The notes: a model not told the origin generated them from the sequence alone. DNA of 64,000 nt from Haliscomenobacteraceae bacterium (GCA_947501115.1 CANMVX010000003.1:79136-143135), one strand, 5' to 3'; shown: positions 49,131-57,715, numbered from the stretch's first letter. Translations and numbers: made by a program.

Positions 49131-49237
49131 AAAAAATGATTTATATTAGGGTAATTTAAAGAAAATCTTTGTATTGCCGGCTAATTTTTGAAAAAATAGC
49201 CAATAATTTAGTTTAATTTGATAAAAAATAAGACGAT

Positions 49238-51034
49238 ATGTTTGAAAAGCTGATTCCTTACGATGCTGCCTACACCATACTGGATGCCTATATTCAGTAT
49301 TATCACGTATTCAAGCGAATTACTAAAAGAGCAAAAATCAGGTTTGAACAACGGGATTGGGTAGGCATTCAAGAGGATGCAAAGTTCAGGATGACCATTT
49401 ATCGTACGTCGGTAGGAGAGACTACGCAGAAGTTACTACATTTTTTAGGAACGGAGAGAAATACCCATGAGGTTTGGGTTCAAATAAAGGAAATGTTCCT
49501 GGAGGAGATCTTTAACTTTAATACCAGGAATATTGCAGAAACGTATTTTAATTCCATTTACAGGCACAGTCACATTGGGTTAGGTGCCGATGAGGATCTC
49601 ATGTTTGTCAATGCGACGGGAACATATAGGGAATTTCGTTCCGCCATCCCCATTTATCATACCTTTTATCTGGGATCCCATTTTGAAAATACTTTACAGC
49701 AGCTTTTTTCTTGTTTTCCCTTTGATGCGCCAATGGCAAATCTGGAGCGTGACGTATTTTATATTGCAGAGACCATTCGGCGAAAATTGAGCACCTACAA
49801 GCGTGATTTCCGGCATATTCGTCTGGAAGTTTTAAAGTCGGTTTTTTATAGAAATAAGGGGGCGTACATTGTAGGAAGAATGTATCTGGATGATAGGATT
49901 CACCCGTTTATCATACCCTTAGCACATGAGAATGAGGGGATTTATGCCGATACCCTGTTGTTGGAACCGAATGATATCAGTTCAATTTTTAGTTATAACA
50001 GAGCGTATTTTCTGGTAGATACGGATATTGCCAGTGAAATGGTTGATTTTTTAAAATCTATCATGCCGTCAAAAAGTTTAGGGGAATTGTATAATTCTAT
50101 AGGTTTTGAAAAACACGGCAAAACCGTTTTATATAGAGAATTATTGCGTCATCTGGATGCATCGGCCGACAAATTCGTCATCGCTCCGGGTGTTAAAGGA
50201 ATGGTTATGACGGTATTTACGTTGCCTTCCTATTCCATGGTTTTTAAAATGATTAATGACAAATTCCGTCCTCCAAAAATGGTGACAGAGCAGGAAGTTA
50301 AATCAAAATATGATCTCGTATCAGCTCACGATAGGGTAGGTAGAATGGCGGATAGCCACATGTTCGAAAATTTAACGCTTCCTTTAAATCGGTTTGATCC
50401 TGCATTGATTGAGGAGTTGAAGAAAGAGTGTGCATCGAAAATTACAATAAATCAGGATACTATCGAAATTAAACACATGTATATTGAGAAGAAAATGATT
50501 CCTTTAGACATGTATTTGAAATCTGCAACGCTACAAGAAGCAGAAGATGCCATTGCCGATTATGGCCGGGCTATTAAAGATATGGCTGCGGTAAATATTT
50601 TTCCTGGCGATATGTTGTTGAAAAATTTCGGTTTGACCCGACTGAACCGGGTTGTCTTTTACGATTATGACGAAATTGTCTTTTTAACTGATTGTGTGTT
50701 CCGTAAAATTCCAGAACCCAGAAGTTATGAAGACGAGTGGGCTTCAGAACCTTGGTATTCTGTGGGTGAAAATGATATTTTCCCGGAGGAATTTTCTAAA
50801 TTTTTGATTGGCAGGTCGGATGTCAGAAAAATGTTTTTAGAAAAACATGCGGACTTGTATGATGTAAAATATTGGCAGGATGTGCAAGAGCGGCTTCGAA
50901 ACGGAGAAATAGTTACCGTATTTCCTTATCGAAAAAGACTGCGGTTTAAGAATCAATTTGGGAAGGGGATTTTGGATGGAACTGCGCAGAAAGCTTTGGA
51001 CGAAAAAGAGACGGAGTGGCCGGAGAATAAGTAG
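49238..51034 (+). CDS. aceK: Isocitrate dehydrogenase kinase/phosphatase
   Basis: The 598-residue bifunctional enzyme switches isocitrate dehydrogenase off and on, sending carbon to the glyoxylate shunt. The C-terminal kinase part is clearly AceK: APGVKGMVMTVFTLPSYSMVFK with K337, the catalytic loop NIFPGDMLLKNFG with D458, and FYDYDEI with D476. The N-terminal regulatory half aligns in pattern (GLGADEDLMFVN, HPFIIPLAHENEGIYADTLLL). No aceA, aceB or icd is in the window. The 3' end is followed at once by the GC-rich repeat R5. Confidence 0.93.
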   Translation: MFEKLIPYDAAYTILDAYIQYYHVFKRITKRAKIRFEQRDWVGIQEDAKFRMTIYRTSVGETTQKLLHFLGTERNTHEVWVQIKEMFLEEIFNFNTRNIAETYFNSIYRHSHIGLGADEDLMFVNATGTYREFRSAIPIYHTFYLGSHFENTLQQLFSCFPFDAPMANLERDVFYIAETIRRKLSTYKRDFRHIRLEVLKSVFYRNKGAYIVGRMYLDDRIHPFIIPLAHENEGIYADTLLLEPNDISSIFSYNRAYFLVDTDIASEMVDFLKSIMPSKSLGELYNSIGFEKHGKTVLYRELLRHLDASADKFVIAPGVKGMVMTVFTLPSYSMVFKMINDKFRPPKMVTEQEVKSKYDLVSAHDRVGRMADSHMFENLTLPLNRFDPALIEELKKECASKITINQDTIEIKHMYIEKKMIPLDMYLKSATLQEAEDAIADYGRAIKDMAAVNIFPGDMLLKNFGLTRLNRVVFYDYDEIVFLTDCVFRKIPEPRSYEDEWASEPWYSVGENDIFPEEFSKFLIGRSDVRKMFLEKHADLYDVKYWQDVQERLRNGEIVTVFPYRKRLRFKNQFGKGILDGTAQKALDEKETEWPENK

Positions 51035-51098
51035 ATGTTTCGAATGGAGGGAGGCAAGCGTGAGTGCGAGCAGGGTGAGCGTTGTAGTTCGAGCGTTG

Positions 51099-51148
51099 GG
51101 GTTTTTGACGCGGTGTAAGCAGCGTTTAGGCGCAGTGTTTCGCGATGT
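51099..51148 (+). repeat. Repeat R5, copy 1 (GC-rich)
   Basis: A 50-bp unit starting GGGTTTTTGACGCGGTGTAA and ending TTTCGCGATGT is identical to the copy at 51186, with an 87-bp period. Its GC content is far above the surrounding DNA. Confidence 0.85.
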
Positions 51149-51185
51149 TTCGGGCGGAGGGGGCGAGCGTTGGATTTCGAGCAGT

Positions 51186-51235
51186 GGGTTTTTGACGCGG
51201 TGTAAGCAGCGTTTAGGCGCAGTGTTTCGCGATGT
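51186..51235 (+). repeat. Repeat R5, copy 2
   Basis: It is identical over 50 bp to copy 1. The sequence between the copies also keeps a GAGCG/TTCGAGC-type fragment, so the true unit may be longer. Confidence 0.85.
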
Positions 51236-51248
51236 ATGGAGGTAATAT

Positions 51249-51370
51249 TTATGCTTAGATATACTTTCGTATAAACTGTTAGGGGCAGAGCCCCGCCATC
51301 TTCCTAACACTCCGCCGTAGGGTATAAATTCAGAGATAAAATCAGAAAAACTAGGGTATAAATTCAGAAT
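51249..51370 (+). repeat. Repeat R1, copy A
   Basis: The unit starts with a TAGATATACTTTCG stretch, then a 5-bp hairpin GGGGC-AGA-GCCCC, then GCCATCTTCCTAACACTCCGC and an A-rich tail with TATAAATTCAG/ATAAAATCAG repeats. Copies B and C lie at 55767 and 57716. Confidence 0.85.
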
Positions 51371-51438
51371 GTTCTACAACTGCCCATATTAACATAATTG
51401 ACCTAAAAAAGGCGTAAATTGCCATAAATTCAACGAAA

Positions 51439-52974
51439 GTGGACCAATTACCTAATTTGCCAGTTGGCCGTCAGTATTTTGCAAGTGTAAGAAAAGATAA
51501 CGCTATTTATGTAGATAAAACAGAAATAATTTATAATTTATGCCGTCCTGCAGATAGCAATTATTTTTTATCCCGCCCACGTCGTTTTGGCAAATCCTTA
51601 ACGCTTGATACTATTAATGAACTTTTTTTGGGCAATAAGCCCTTATTTAAAGGGCTATGGATTGAAGATAAATGGGATTGGACAGATACTTATCCTGTCA
51701 TCCGTATGTCTTTTGATGCTATTGGACATGAGGGCGGCCTGGCGGAAGCATTGGTAGAAGCAATTAAGGATATAGGAAAAAAATTCAAGGTCACCTTGCA
51801 TAAAAAACTGCCAGGCACCATATTTAATGAATTAATTGAAGCTGTTGTAGAGAAAACAGGTAAGCAAGTCATTATTCTCATTGATGAATATGATCGCCCG
51901 ATCGTTGATTATATTGATCCCTACGATTTGACCATGGCAAATAAACAAAGGGATATTTTGAAACAATTTTTCAGCATTTTGAAAAATGCATCGAATAATA
52001 TCCGTTTTCTTTTGATTACTGGCGTTTCCAAGTTTTCAAAAGTATTTATTTTTTCAGAATTAAATCATTTGGATGATTTGACTCTTTCCCCTGGCTGCGC
52101 TACTTTATGCGGTTATACTCAAACTGAATTAACGCACTATTTTGCTCCTTACCTTAGAGTTATGCCTCCCGAGACCCTGGAAAAAATGAAAATGTGGTAC
52201 AACGGGTATAGTTGGGACGCTGAGAATTTTGTTTATAATCCCTTTTCAGTCCTCAAGTTCTTCAGGCATGGCAGGTATGCAAATTATTGGTTTGAAACAG
52301 GAACGCCTACCTTTTTAATAAAACTCATGCGAAAGCGATTCACTTATAAATTGGAGGAAATAGAAGTGAGTGACCTCATTTTAGAATCTTTTCGACTTGA
52401 AAAATTTGAGGAATTAGATTTGTCCTCTTTGCTTTTGCAGACAGGCTATCTGACCATCAAAAAAATAACACCATCAGAAACATTCATACTTGATTATCCA
52501 AATAAGGAAGTCAGACAAGCCTTCGGACAATTTTTATTGAGCGAATACACCCACACGTCGGTAACTGTACCTTATGGACCTAATATTTTAGAAGCCTTAA
52601 CCGAAAACAATCTCGAAGACGTCATAAATATTATCAACGACCTAATTCAATCCGTTCCAGATCAAAACTATGTAAAAGATCAGGAAAAATTCTTTCATGC
52701 CATTATCCATTTGATCTTTACCATGGTTGGTTCAGATCCACGCACTGAAATGCACACACCCACAGGTCGCATGGATACGGTGATTATCAGCAATGACCGC
52801 ATATTTTTATTCGAATTTAAAATAGAGGGAACAGCTGAAGAGGCTATTCAGTGTATTAGGGATAGGAAGTATGCCGATAGTTTGCGACTTCGAAATAAAC
52901 CCATCACAGGCGTGGGGGTTGTCTTTTCGGCATCAAAGAAGGGTATTTCAGCGTGGGAAAGGGCAGAATTATAG
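51439..52974 (+). CDS. AAA-ATPase-like / PD-(D/E)XK nuclease family protein (DUF1703 type), paralogue 1
   Basis: The 511-residue protein has an N-terminal AAA-like ATPase with the variant P-loop SRPRRFGKS at 45-53 and Walker B LIDEYDRP (D149, E150), and a C-terminal PD-(D/E)XK nuclease-like domain with D446 and E459-x-K461 in FEFK, then a QCIRDRKYADSL helix. The start is a GTG, as no in-frame ATG lies nearby upstream. Members form large paralogous families in Bacteroidota and anaerobes; their role is unknown, with links to mobile or defence-like functions proposed. Paralogue 2 follows at 53551. Confidence 0.9.
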   Translation: MDQLPNLPVGRQYFASVRKDNAIYVDKTEIIYNLCRPADSNYFLSRPRRFGKSLTLDTINELFLGNKPLFKGLWIEDKWDWTDTYPVIRMSFDAIGHEGGLAEALVEAIKDIGKKFKVTLHKKLPGTIFNELIEAVVEKTGKQVIILIDEYDRPIVDYIDPYDLTMANKQRDILKQFFSILKNASNNIRFLLITGVSKFSKVFIFSELNHLDDLTLSPGCATLCGYTQTELTHYFAPYLRVMPPETLEKMKMWYNGYSWDAENFVYNPFSVLKFFRHGRYANYWFETGTPTFLIKLMRKRFTYKLEEIEVSDLILESFRLEKFEELDLSSLLLQTGYLTIKKITPSETFILDYPNKEVRQAFGQFLLSEYTHTSVTVPYGPNILEALTENNLEDVINIINDLIQSVPDQNYVKDQEKFFHAIIHLIFTMVGSDPRTEMHTPTGRMDTVIISNDRIFLFEFKIEGTAEEAIQCIRDRKYADSLRLRNKPITGVGVVFSASKKGISAWERAEL

Positions 52975-53052
52975 GGTATTTAATGATAAATACAGACTTT
53001 TGACAAAACAAGATGGAAATTATTTTTGACAAAAATCATATCACGTTCATAG

Positions 53053-53071
53053 GGGCGAATGGCATTCGCCC
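53053..53071. repeat. Perfect hairpin GGGCGAATG/CATTCGCCC
   Basis: Nine perfect base pairs with a single G between the arms form a near-palindrome. Similar GGGCGAAT-palindromes are dispersed in many bacterial genomes; here it is single. Confidence 0.6.
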
Positions 53072-53257
53072 TCCCATGATACAGATACATTTTCCTATTT
53101 GCGGAACAATGGCGTTAGTTGCCGTTAGGTCATTCATCTCATCAGGTTTCAATATAAATTTACCCTTAACACCCGGTTTTGAATCAGAATTTACAGGATT
53201 AACAGGATTACAGAGGACGTCGTCGATTTGGGTATGATGTTTATTTGTAGATGATTA

Positions 53258-53436
53258 CTTTACACCCTTCTTTTCGCCGATGCGTTACGCATCGGCGAGA
53301 GGTTTCGATATGAAAGCACCGTTTAAAATAATCTTCCGAATCAAACCGGTGACGTTATCAATTAATCCTGAAAATGCTGAAAATCCTGATTCAAACCAAT
53401 GGCTGCTGCGCCCGTAATTTCTTGCGGAGATTGGGT
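53258..53436 (+). repeat. Repeat R3, copy 1
   Basis: The roughly 180-bp element starts TTTACACCCTTCTTTTCGCC, has an 11-bp perfect hairpin (53274-53284 with 53288-53298, arm TCGCCGATGCG), then AATAATCTTCCGA, a CCTGAAAATCC-type stretch and TGGCTGCTGCGC. The full unit recurs at 55444-55633. Confidence 0.8.
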
Positions 53437-53550
53437 TGGGTTCCTTCGCAATGGTATTTGTAGTATGTCTGGGTTTGGGTTTTCTGTTGCGAATAAGACG
53501 CTTCGTGCATCGTCTCTAAAAAGGACGTATCTTTAAGGAAATATTTTGAA

Positions 53551-55113
53551 ATGGCCCTAAAAAATCTTCCCTTAGGGATAAGTACATTAAGTTTTTTATT
53601 GGAATCGAATTGCATTTATGTTGATAAGACAGAATATGCATTCAATCTAATAAAATCGCCGGGTCGTTCCTTCCTATCTCGTCCACGCCGTTTTGGAAAG
53701 AGTCTTTTTGTGGATACCTTAAAGGAGATTTTTGAAGGAAATCAAAAGTTATTTGAGGGACTGTATATTCACGACAAATGGGACTGGTCAAAGAAATATC
53801 CGGTGATTAAACTTGATTTTGCAGCTGGGGGTGGGAAAAGTCAGGAAGAACTGGATATAAGGATTCTGGATATGTTGGAAGAAAATGGGGAACGCTTAGG
53901 TGTTCAATTTGATTCACAGGATTTAGCTGGAAAATTCAGGAAACTTATTTCAAGAGCTGTAGCAAAATATGGGCAAAGGGTGGTGGTATTGGTGGACGAA
54001 TATGACAAACCCATACTTGATAATATAAATAATACTCAGGTTGCCCGCGAAATAAGAGATGCACTGAAGGCCTTTTACGGTGTGCTGAAGGAGCAGGACG
54101 CCAATCTGCAGTTTATATTCATGACAGGCGTGACCAAATTCTCAAAAGTAAGCCTGTTCAGTGGACTGAACCAGTTGATAGATATCACTATTGACGAAGA
54201 ATTTTCTTCCATTTGCGGTTACACAGACATGGATCTTCGGGAACATTTTAGTGAATACCTCGCGGGCAGTGACCCTGAGGAGGTTAAACGATGGTATAAT
54301 GGTTATAGCTGGACGGGTTCTGAGACTGTTTATAATCCTTATGATATTTTGTTGTTTATCAAAAAAAGAATGGTTTATCAAAATTATTGGTTTGAGACGG
54401 GGAGTCCAACCTTCCTTATCGAGCTGTTTGGGAAAAACCAATATTTTTTACCTGATTTAGAGAATATTGAAGTTTTTCAGCGCACTTTAAGTTCTTTTGA
54501 GATTGAATCTTTAAATCCTATAACGCTATTATTTCAAGCTGGTTATTTAACCATTGAAAAAACGTTTATTGAGCGAGAGAAACTGGTATATCGTCTTAAG
54601 ATACCTAACCAAGAGGTTCGACTGGCTTTGAATGACTATTTTATCGAAGATTATACAGGTATTTCATCGGATTTGAAAAATAGGCAGGGTGACCTGTATA
54701 ATGCCTTGTCAACTGGAAATCTGGCATCGTTTGAGCAATATATTCGTTCCCTTTTCGCCGGGATCCCCTGGCGCAATTTCACCAATAAAGACCTGGCCAA
54801 TTTTGAAGGTTACTATGCCTCAGTTCTCTATGCTTTTTTCGCTTCGCTCAATGCACAGATTATCCCGGAGGACATCACCAATCATGGTCAAGCTGATATG
54901 ACGATCCTTTTGGGCAACCATATTTATGTAATGGAAATAAAAGTAGTGGACCACCTTCCTGAAGGAAATAATCAAGCCCTTCAGCAAATTATCCAAAGGA
55001 ATTATGCGGAAAAATATCGAAACAGAGAGGGAATAACGGTGCACGAGGTAGGCCTTGTTTTCAACAAAACCGAACGGAATCTGGTACAAGCTGATTATGT
55101 AACCACCCCGTAG
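53551..55113 (+). CDS. AAA-ATPase-like / PD-(D/E)XK nuclease family protein (DUF1703 type), paralogue 2
   Basis: The 520-residue protein has the same layout as the gene at 51439: P-loop SRPRRFGKS at 43-51, Walker B VLVDEYDKP, GVTKFSKVSLFSGLNQL, a WYNGYSW segment and a C-terminal nuclease-like D449 and E462-x-K464 in MEIK. The pair shares most motifs but is clearly diverged along its length, so this is an old duplication or separate arrivals. A repeat hairpin (R2) begins within its stop codon region. Confidence 0.9.
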   Translation: MALKNLPLGISTLSFLLESNCIYVDKTEYAFNLIKSPGRSFLSRPRRFGKSLFVDTLKEIFEGNQKLFEGLYIHDKWDWSKKYPVIKLDFAAGGGKSQEELDIRILDMLEENGERLGVQFDSQDLAGKFRKLISRAVAKYGQRVVVLVDEYDKPILDNINNTQVAREIRDALKAFYGVLKEQDANLQFIFMTGVTKFSKVSLFSGLNQLIDITIDEEFSSICGYTDMDLREHFSEYLAGSDPEEVKRWYNGYSWTGSETVYNPYDILLFIKKRMVYQNYWFETGSPTFLIELFGKNQYFLPDLENIEVFQRTLSSFEIESLNPITLLFQAGYLTIEKTFIEREKLVYRLKIPNQEVRLALNDYFIEDYTGISSDLKNRQGDLYNALSTGNLASFEQYIRSLFAGIPWRNFTNKDLANFEGYYASVLYAFFASLNAQIIPEDITNHGQADMTILLGNHIYVMEIKVVDHLPEGNNQALQQIIQRNYAEKYRNREGITVHEVGLVFNKTERNLVQADYVTTP

Positions 55114-55156
55114 AGATGATGCACGCATCATCTTTTCCCCGACAGGTTCCATTAAA
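55106..55156 (+). repeat. Repeat R2, copy 1, with hairpin at the stop of the preceding gene
   Basis: Nine perfect base pairs (55114-55122 with 55125-55133, arm AGATGATGC) and a 2-nt loop are followed by TTTTCCCCGACAGGTT. The stop codon of the upstream gene (55111-55113) lies inside the unit, and the hairpin plus T-run could act as its terminator. Confidence 0.8.
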
Positions 55157-55178
55157 TATTTCCGGTAAATAAAGTGTC

Positions 55179-55260
55179 TGAATCACGGATTTAAAGGATT
55201 TTCAAGATTTCTCGGATTATTACTAATGTCTTCGGATTGAACTTGAGGGTTATTCGTGCA
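55179..55260 (+). repeat. Repeat R4, copy a
   Basis: The unit TGAATCACGGATTTAAAGG, then ATTATTACTAATGTCTTCGG and GAGGGTTATTCGTG recurs nearly unchanged 177 bp further on; a shorter copy lies at 57664. Confidence 0.8.
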
Positions 55261-55355
55261 TTGGTTACTTTTACGCCCTTCTTTTCGCCGATGCGTGGAC
55301 GCATCGTCTTTTCCCTAACAGGTTAAATGTATTAATTACAGCAATCCCCCCTTTT

Positions 55356-55440
55356 TGAATCACGGATTTAAAGGATTTTCAGGATTTCACGGATTATTCC
55401 TAATGTCTTCGGATTGAACTTAAGGGTTATTCGTGAATTG
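55356..55440 (+). repeat. Repeat R4, copy b
   Basis: It matches copy a over about 82 bp with a handful of differences, including CTTCGGATTGAACTTAAGGG. It leads directly into R3 copy 2, as copy a leads into a partial R3, so R4+R3 look like one larger unit. Confidence 0.8.
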
Positions 55441-55443
55441 GAT

Positions 55444-55633
55444 ACTTTTTACACCCTTCTTTTCGCCGATGCGTTATGCATCGGCGAAATCAAGTAAATG
55501 AAACACCATCTAATAATAATCTTCCGACGCCAAACAACGACGTTATGGTTAAACAGTGAAATCCTGAAATCCCCTAAATCCGTGATTCAAACAACTGGCT
55601 GCTGCGCGCATAATTTCCAACGAAGATTGAGTC
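55444..55633 (+). repeat. Repeat R3, copy 2
   Basis: It has the same order as copy 1; its hairpin has 12 perfect base pairs (55461-55472 with 55478-55489, arm TTTCGCCGATGC) and a 5-nt loop. The end carries CCGTGATTCAAACAACTGGC, an inverted R4 fragment. Confidence 0.8.
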
Positions 55634-55766
55634 CCTAGTAGGGGCAATCCTTGTGGGTGTCTGATGTATATTGGGGGACATGTTTGTTTTTTGCGGTTGT
55701 TTCCTGTAAATAATTTTGAATCATTATTTCCAAGATTATAGAGTACGTATTAGTTTTCGATATAAT

Positions 55767-55893
55767 ATTTATTCGTAGATATACTTTCGCATAAATTGTC
55801 AGGGGCATAGCCCCGCCATCTTCTTAACACTCCGCCGTAGGGTTAAAATCCAAGGAGATAAAATCAGAAAACCAAGGGTATAAAATCAGAAAA
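55767..55893 (+). repeat. Repeat R1, copy B
   Basis: It contains hairpin GGGGC-ATA-GCCCC at 55802-55814 and the A-rich tail with AAAATC motifs ending in T at 55849, 55864 and 55886. Confidence 0.85.
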
Positions 55894-56200
55894 GAAAGTA
55901 AAAACGGAAGTACAAGCCAAAAATTAAAGGGTTATAAAAAAATATAGTGGAAAACCATAAGGGGTTAAGCAAGAAGTCAAGATCAAGATAAAAGTTAAGA
56001 TCAGCATAAAGGTGGGCACTTTTTCAATTTTATAGTACCGCTCAAAAAGCCATGGATGAAAAAAAATAGAGTGTCCAGAAAATAAATAGTAGCGTCATCT
56101 TTTGAAGATGCCCATTATATAAGACATTCGTAAAGGAAGCCCGTACCAATACTTAATATATTTAATAAACCTTAATGTATTAAAGCTAGTTTTTCCAAAG

Positions 56201-56290
56201 ATATAAAATCAGAAAAGGAACGGTATAATTTCAGAAAGGAACGGTATAGAATTAGAGAGGTAAAGAGATAAAATAATAAAAGATAAAATA
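56201..56290 (+). promoter_or_regulatory. Iteron-like phased direct repeats upstream of the first FISUMP gene
   Basis: Degenerate copies of TATAAAATCAGAAA, some joined by GGAACGG, recur so that the equivalent T falls at 56209, 56231, 56252, 56274 and 56288, mostly 21-22 bp apart, or two helical turns. The array ends 160 bp before the FISUMP start and could be a binding array for a regulator; function is inference. Confidence 0.45.
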
Positions 56291-56450
56291 GGGCATATCT
56301 CATCGGAATGATATTATTGTTCCACTTAACGACAGTAAAATGAGATGTTATTTAAAATTAGCCAGAGCAGAAATTCCGAAAATTTTGCATAGCCATTTAA
56401 TAAAATCAATGGTTCGGACCTTATTTTTTGAATTAAACCTTAAAAAAATC

Positions 56451-57305
56451 ATGAAAAAACAAATTACTTATTTATCTATTTTTCTAATTTCTCTGACAAC
56501 ATTACAAGGTCAGGTGGAACAACAGAGTTTACCAACGTCTGAGGAAATCAGTAACAGGAGAACTAGTTTTAATCTGGATGAAATAAAGGTTCGCTGGAAG
56601 AAAGCTGCTTTAGAGAATTGTACGGGGGTTCCATGTCCTGCTCCTTTTTCTTGCGGAACTAGTACGGTAGCAGATATTGACGGCAACACCTATAATACGG
56701 TTTTAATAGGCACCCAATGTTGGACAAAAAGCAACTTAAAAGTTACAAAGTACAATGATGGCACTACGATTCCTGATGAATCAGCTAATACTTCTGGTTG
56801 GGGGGCGGGAGCAGGAGCATTAACTACAGGAGCTCTCTCAAATAATACTGGAGTTGCTTCCTTTATAGCTACTTATGGTTACCTATACAACTGGTATGCG
56901 GCAAAAGGTGTATCAACAAGTGGAAGCACCACCTATAAGAACATTTGCCCTATAGGTTGGCACGTTCCTACAGATGTTGAGTGGACTGCCTTAGAAACAC
57001 AATTAGGCGGTTTTTTGGTTGCGGGTGGCAAGATGAAATCAATGGGTACAACGCTTTGGAATTCGCCAAATACAGGGGCGGACGACTCAAGCGGCTTTTC
57101 CGCTCTCCCAGGTGGTTTTCGTTCGTCTGGACCATTTGGAGGAGGACTTGATGTTAAAGATTACGCTTACTTTTGGAGTGCGACAACCGACGCAGCCACT
57201 ATCGGCTTTGGCTCGTTCCGCAGCCTGTATCGAGCCAATGGCGGTTTGAACGTGTCCAGCACCAATAAGTATTTTGGTTACTCTATCCGTTGCCTCAAAG
57301 ATTGA
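56451..57305 (+). CDS. Exported FISUMP-domain protein, paralogue 1
   Basis: I start at ATG 56451, which opens a signal peptide (MKKQITYLSIFLISLTTLQGQ); the frame is open from 56340. A linker (VEQQSLPTSEEISNRRTSFN) and an IKVRWKKAALENCTG segment lead into the Fibrobacter succinogenes major paralogous domain: DIDGNTYNTVLIGTQCWTKS, YNWYA, CPIGWHVPTDVEW, GFSALPGGFR and a terminal IRCLKD. Such domains are found on secreted or surface proteins and are thought to bind glycans or resemble C-type-lectin folds. The first 100 mature residues are nearly identical to the paralogue at 58010. Confidence 0.9.
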   Translation: MKKQITYLSIFLISLTTLQGQVEQQSLPTSEEISNRRTSFNLDEIKVRWKKAALENCTGVPCPAPFSCGTSTVADIDGNTYNTVLIGTQCWTKSNLKVTKYNDGTTIPDESANTSGWGAGAGALTTGALSNNTGVASFIATYGYLYNWYAAKGVSTSGSTTYKNICPIGWHVPTDVEWTALETQLGGFLVAGGKMKSMGTTLWNSPNTGADDSSGFSALPGGFRSSGPFGGGLDVKDYAYFWSATTDAATIGFGSFRSLYRANGGLNVSSTNKYFGYSIRCLKD

Positions 57306-57401
57306 TTTTTCTTTTGTCTAATTGACTTTTTTGTGGGCAAGGTAAGTGGGTGGTAAGAAAGAGGAGGAGCTGTATTAAAAGCCTGGTTATGGTAAAAAAA
57401 G

Positions 57402-57434
57402 AATCCCCGATACAAAAGTGTAGGGGATTTTTTT
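57402..57434 (+). terminator. Intrinsic terminator after FISUMP paralogue 1
   Basis: The stem AATCCCC (57402-57408) with GGGGATT (57423-57429), an inner TACA/TGTA helix and a T-run after it lie about 100 bp after the stop. Confidence 0.85.
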
Positions 57435-57590
57435 GTTCAGGTATAATTATCTAAAGGTGCAACATAAACAATAGGAGATAGATACGCAATTTGAATACCT
57501 TCCATCCATTACCTTTTAAGGAAACCACGCATCGTTCTCTTCGTTTAGAAGCCATTTGAAATTAAATAAGAATTTAATTTCGGCATAAAT

Positions 57591-57640
57591 CCGTAGAGAC
57601 GATGCACGCATCGTCTTATCCCCGACAGGTTCAATGTAAT
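57591..57640 (+). repeat. Repeat R2, copy 2
   Basis: Nine perfect base pairs (57597-57605 with 57608-57616, arm AGACGATGC) are followed by TATCCCCGACAGGTT. Compared with copy 1 one T-A pair has become C-G on both sides, keeping the stem. Confidence 0.85.
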
Positions 57641-57663
57641 AATTAGGAACCATTATCCTTTTT

Positions 57664-57708
57664 CTGAATCACGGATTTAAAGGATTACAGGATTTCACTG
57701 ATTATTAA
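57664..57708 (+). repeat. Repeat R4, copy c (short)
   Basis: TGAATCACGGATTTAAAGGA and a related GGATTTCACTGATTATT match the first half of R4; it then runs straight into R1 copy C. Confidence 0.75.
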
Positions 57709-57715
57709 TTACGTT

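Larger units (their letters stand above)
51035..51438. other. Repeat-filled gap between aceK and the first AAA/PD-(D/E)XK gene
   Basis: It holds two copies of the GC-rich repeat R5, then repeat R1 with its A-rich tail, ending about 70 bp before the GTG start of the next gene. A minus-strand open frame over R5 reads as a repeated peptide but is not coding-like. Confidence 0.7.
52975..53550. other. Repeat-rich gap between the two AAA/PD-(D/E)XK genes
   Basis: It contains a hairpin at 53053-53071, a degenerate AATTTACAGGATTAACAGGATTAC run related to R4, and repeat R3 copy 1. The remaining 110 bp before the next start show a frame-less stretch rich in TTTGGGTT; no gene is supported. Confidence 0.65.
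55114..56450. other. 1.3-kb repeat island without genes
   Basis: It contains, in order, R2 copy 1, R4 copy a, a partial R3 with a GATGCGT/ACGCATC hairpin (55265-55336), R4 copy b, R3 copy 2, R1 copy B and an array of phased A-rich direct repeats (56201-56290). No open frame here looks coding. Confidence 0.75.

Noticed and set aside
50958..51245. Plus-strand open frame across the R5 copies
   Set aside because: It begins inside aceK in another frame and is arginine-rich because of the GC-rich repeat; not coding-like.
50837..51310. Minus-strand open frame with a repeated peptide over the aceK 3' end
   Set aside because: It overlaps aceK in another frame and its repeated peptide comes only from the 87-bp R5 period being a multiple of three; no start signal or protein family fits.
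53013..53237. 74-codon plus-strand open frame
   Set aside because: It runs through a hairpin repeat and an R4-like fragment; composition follows the repeats.
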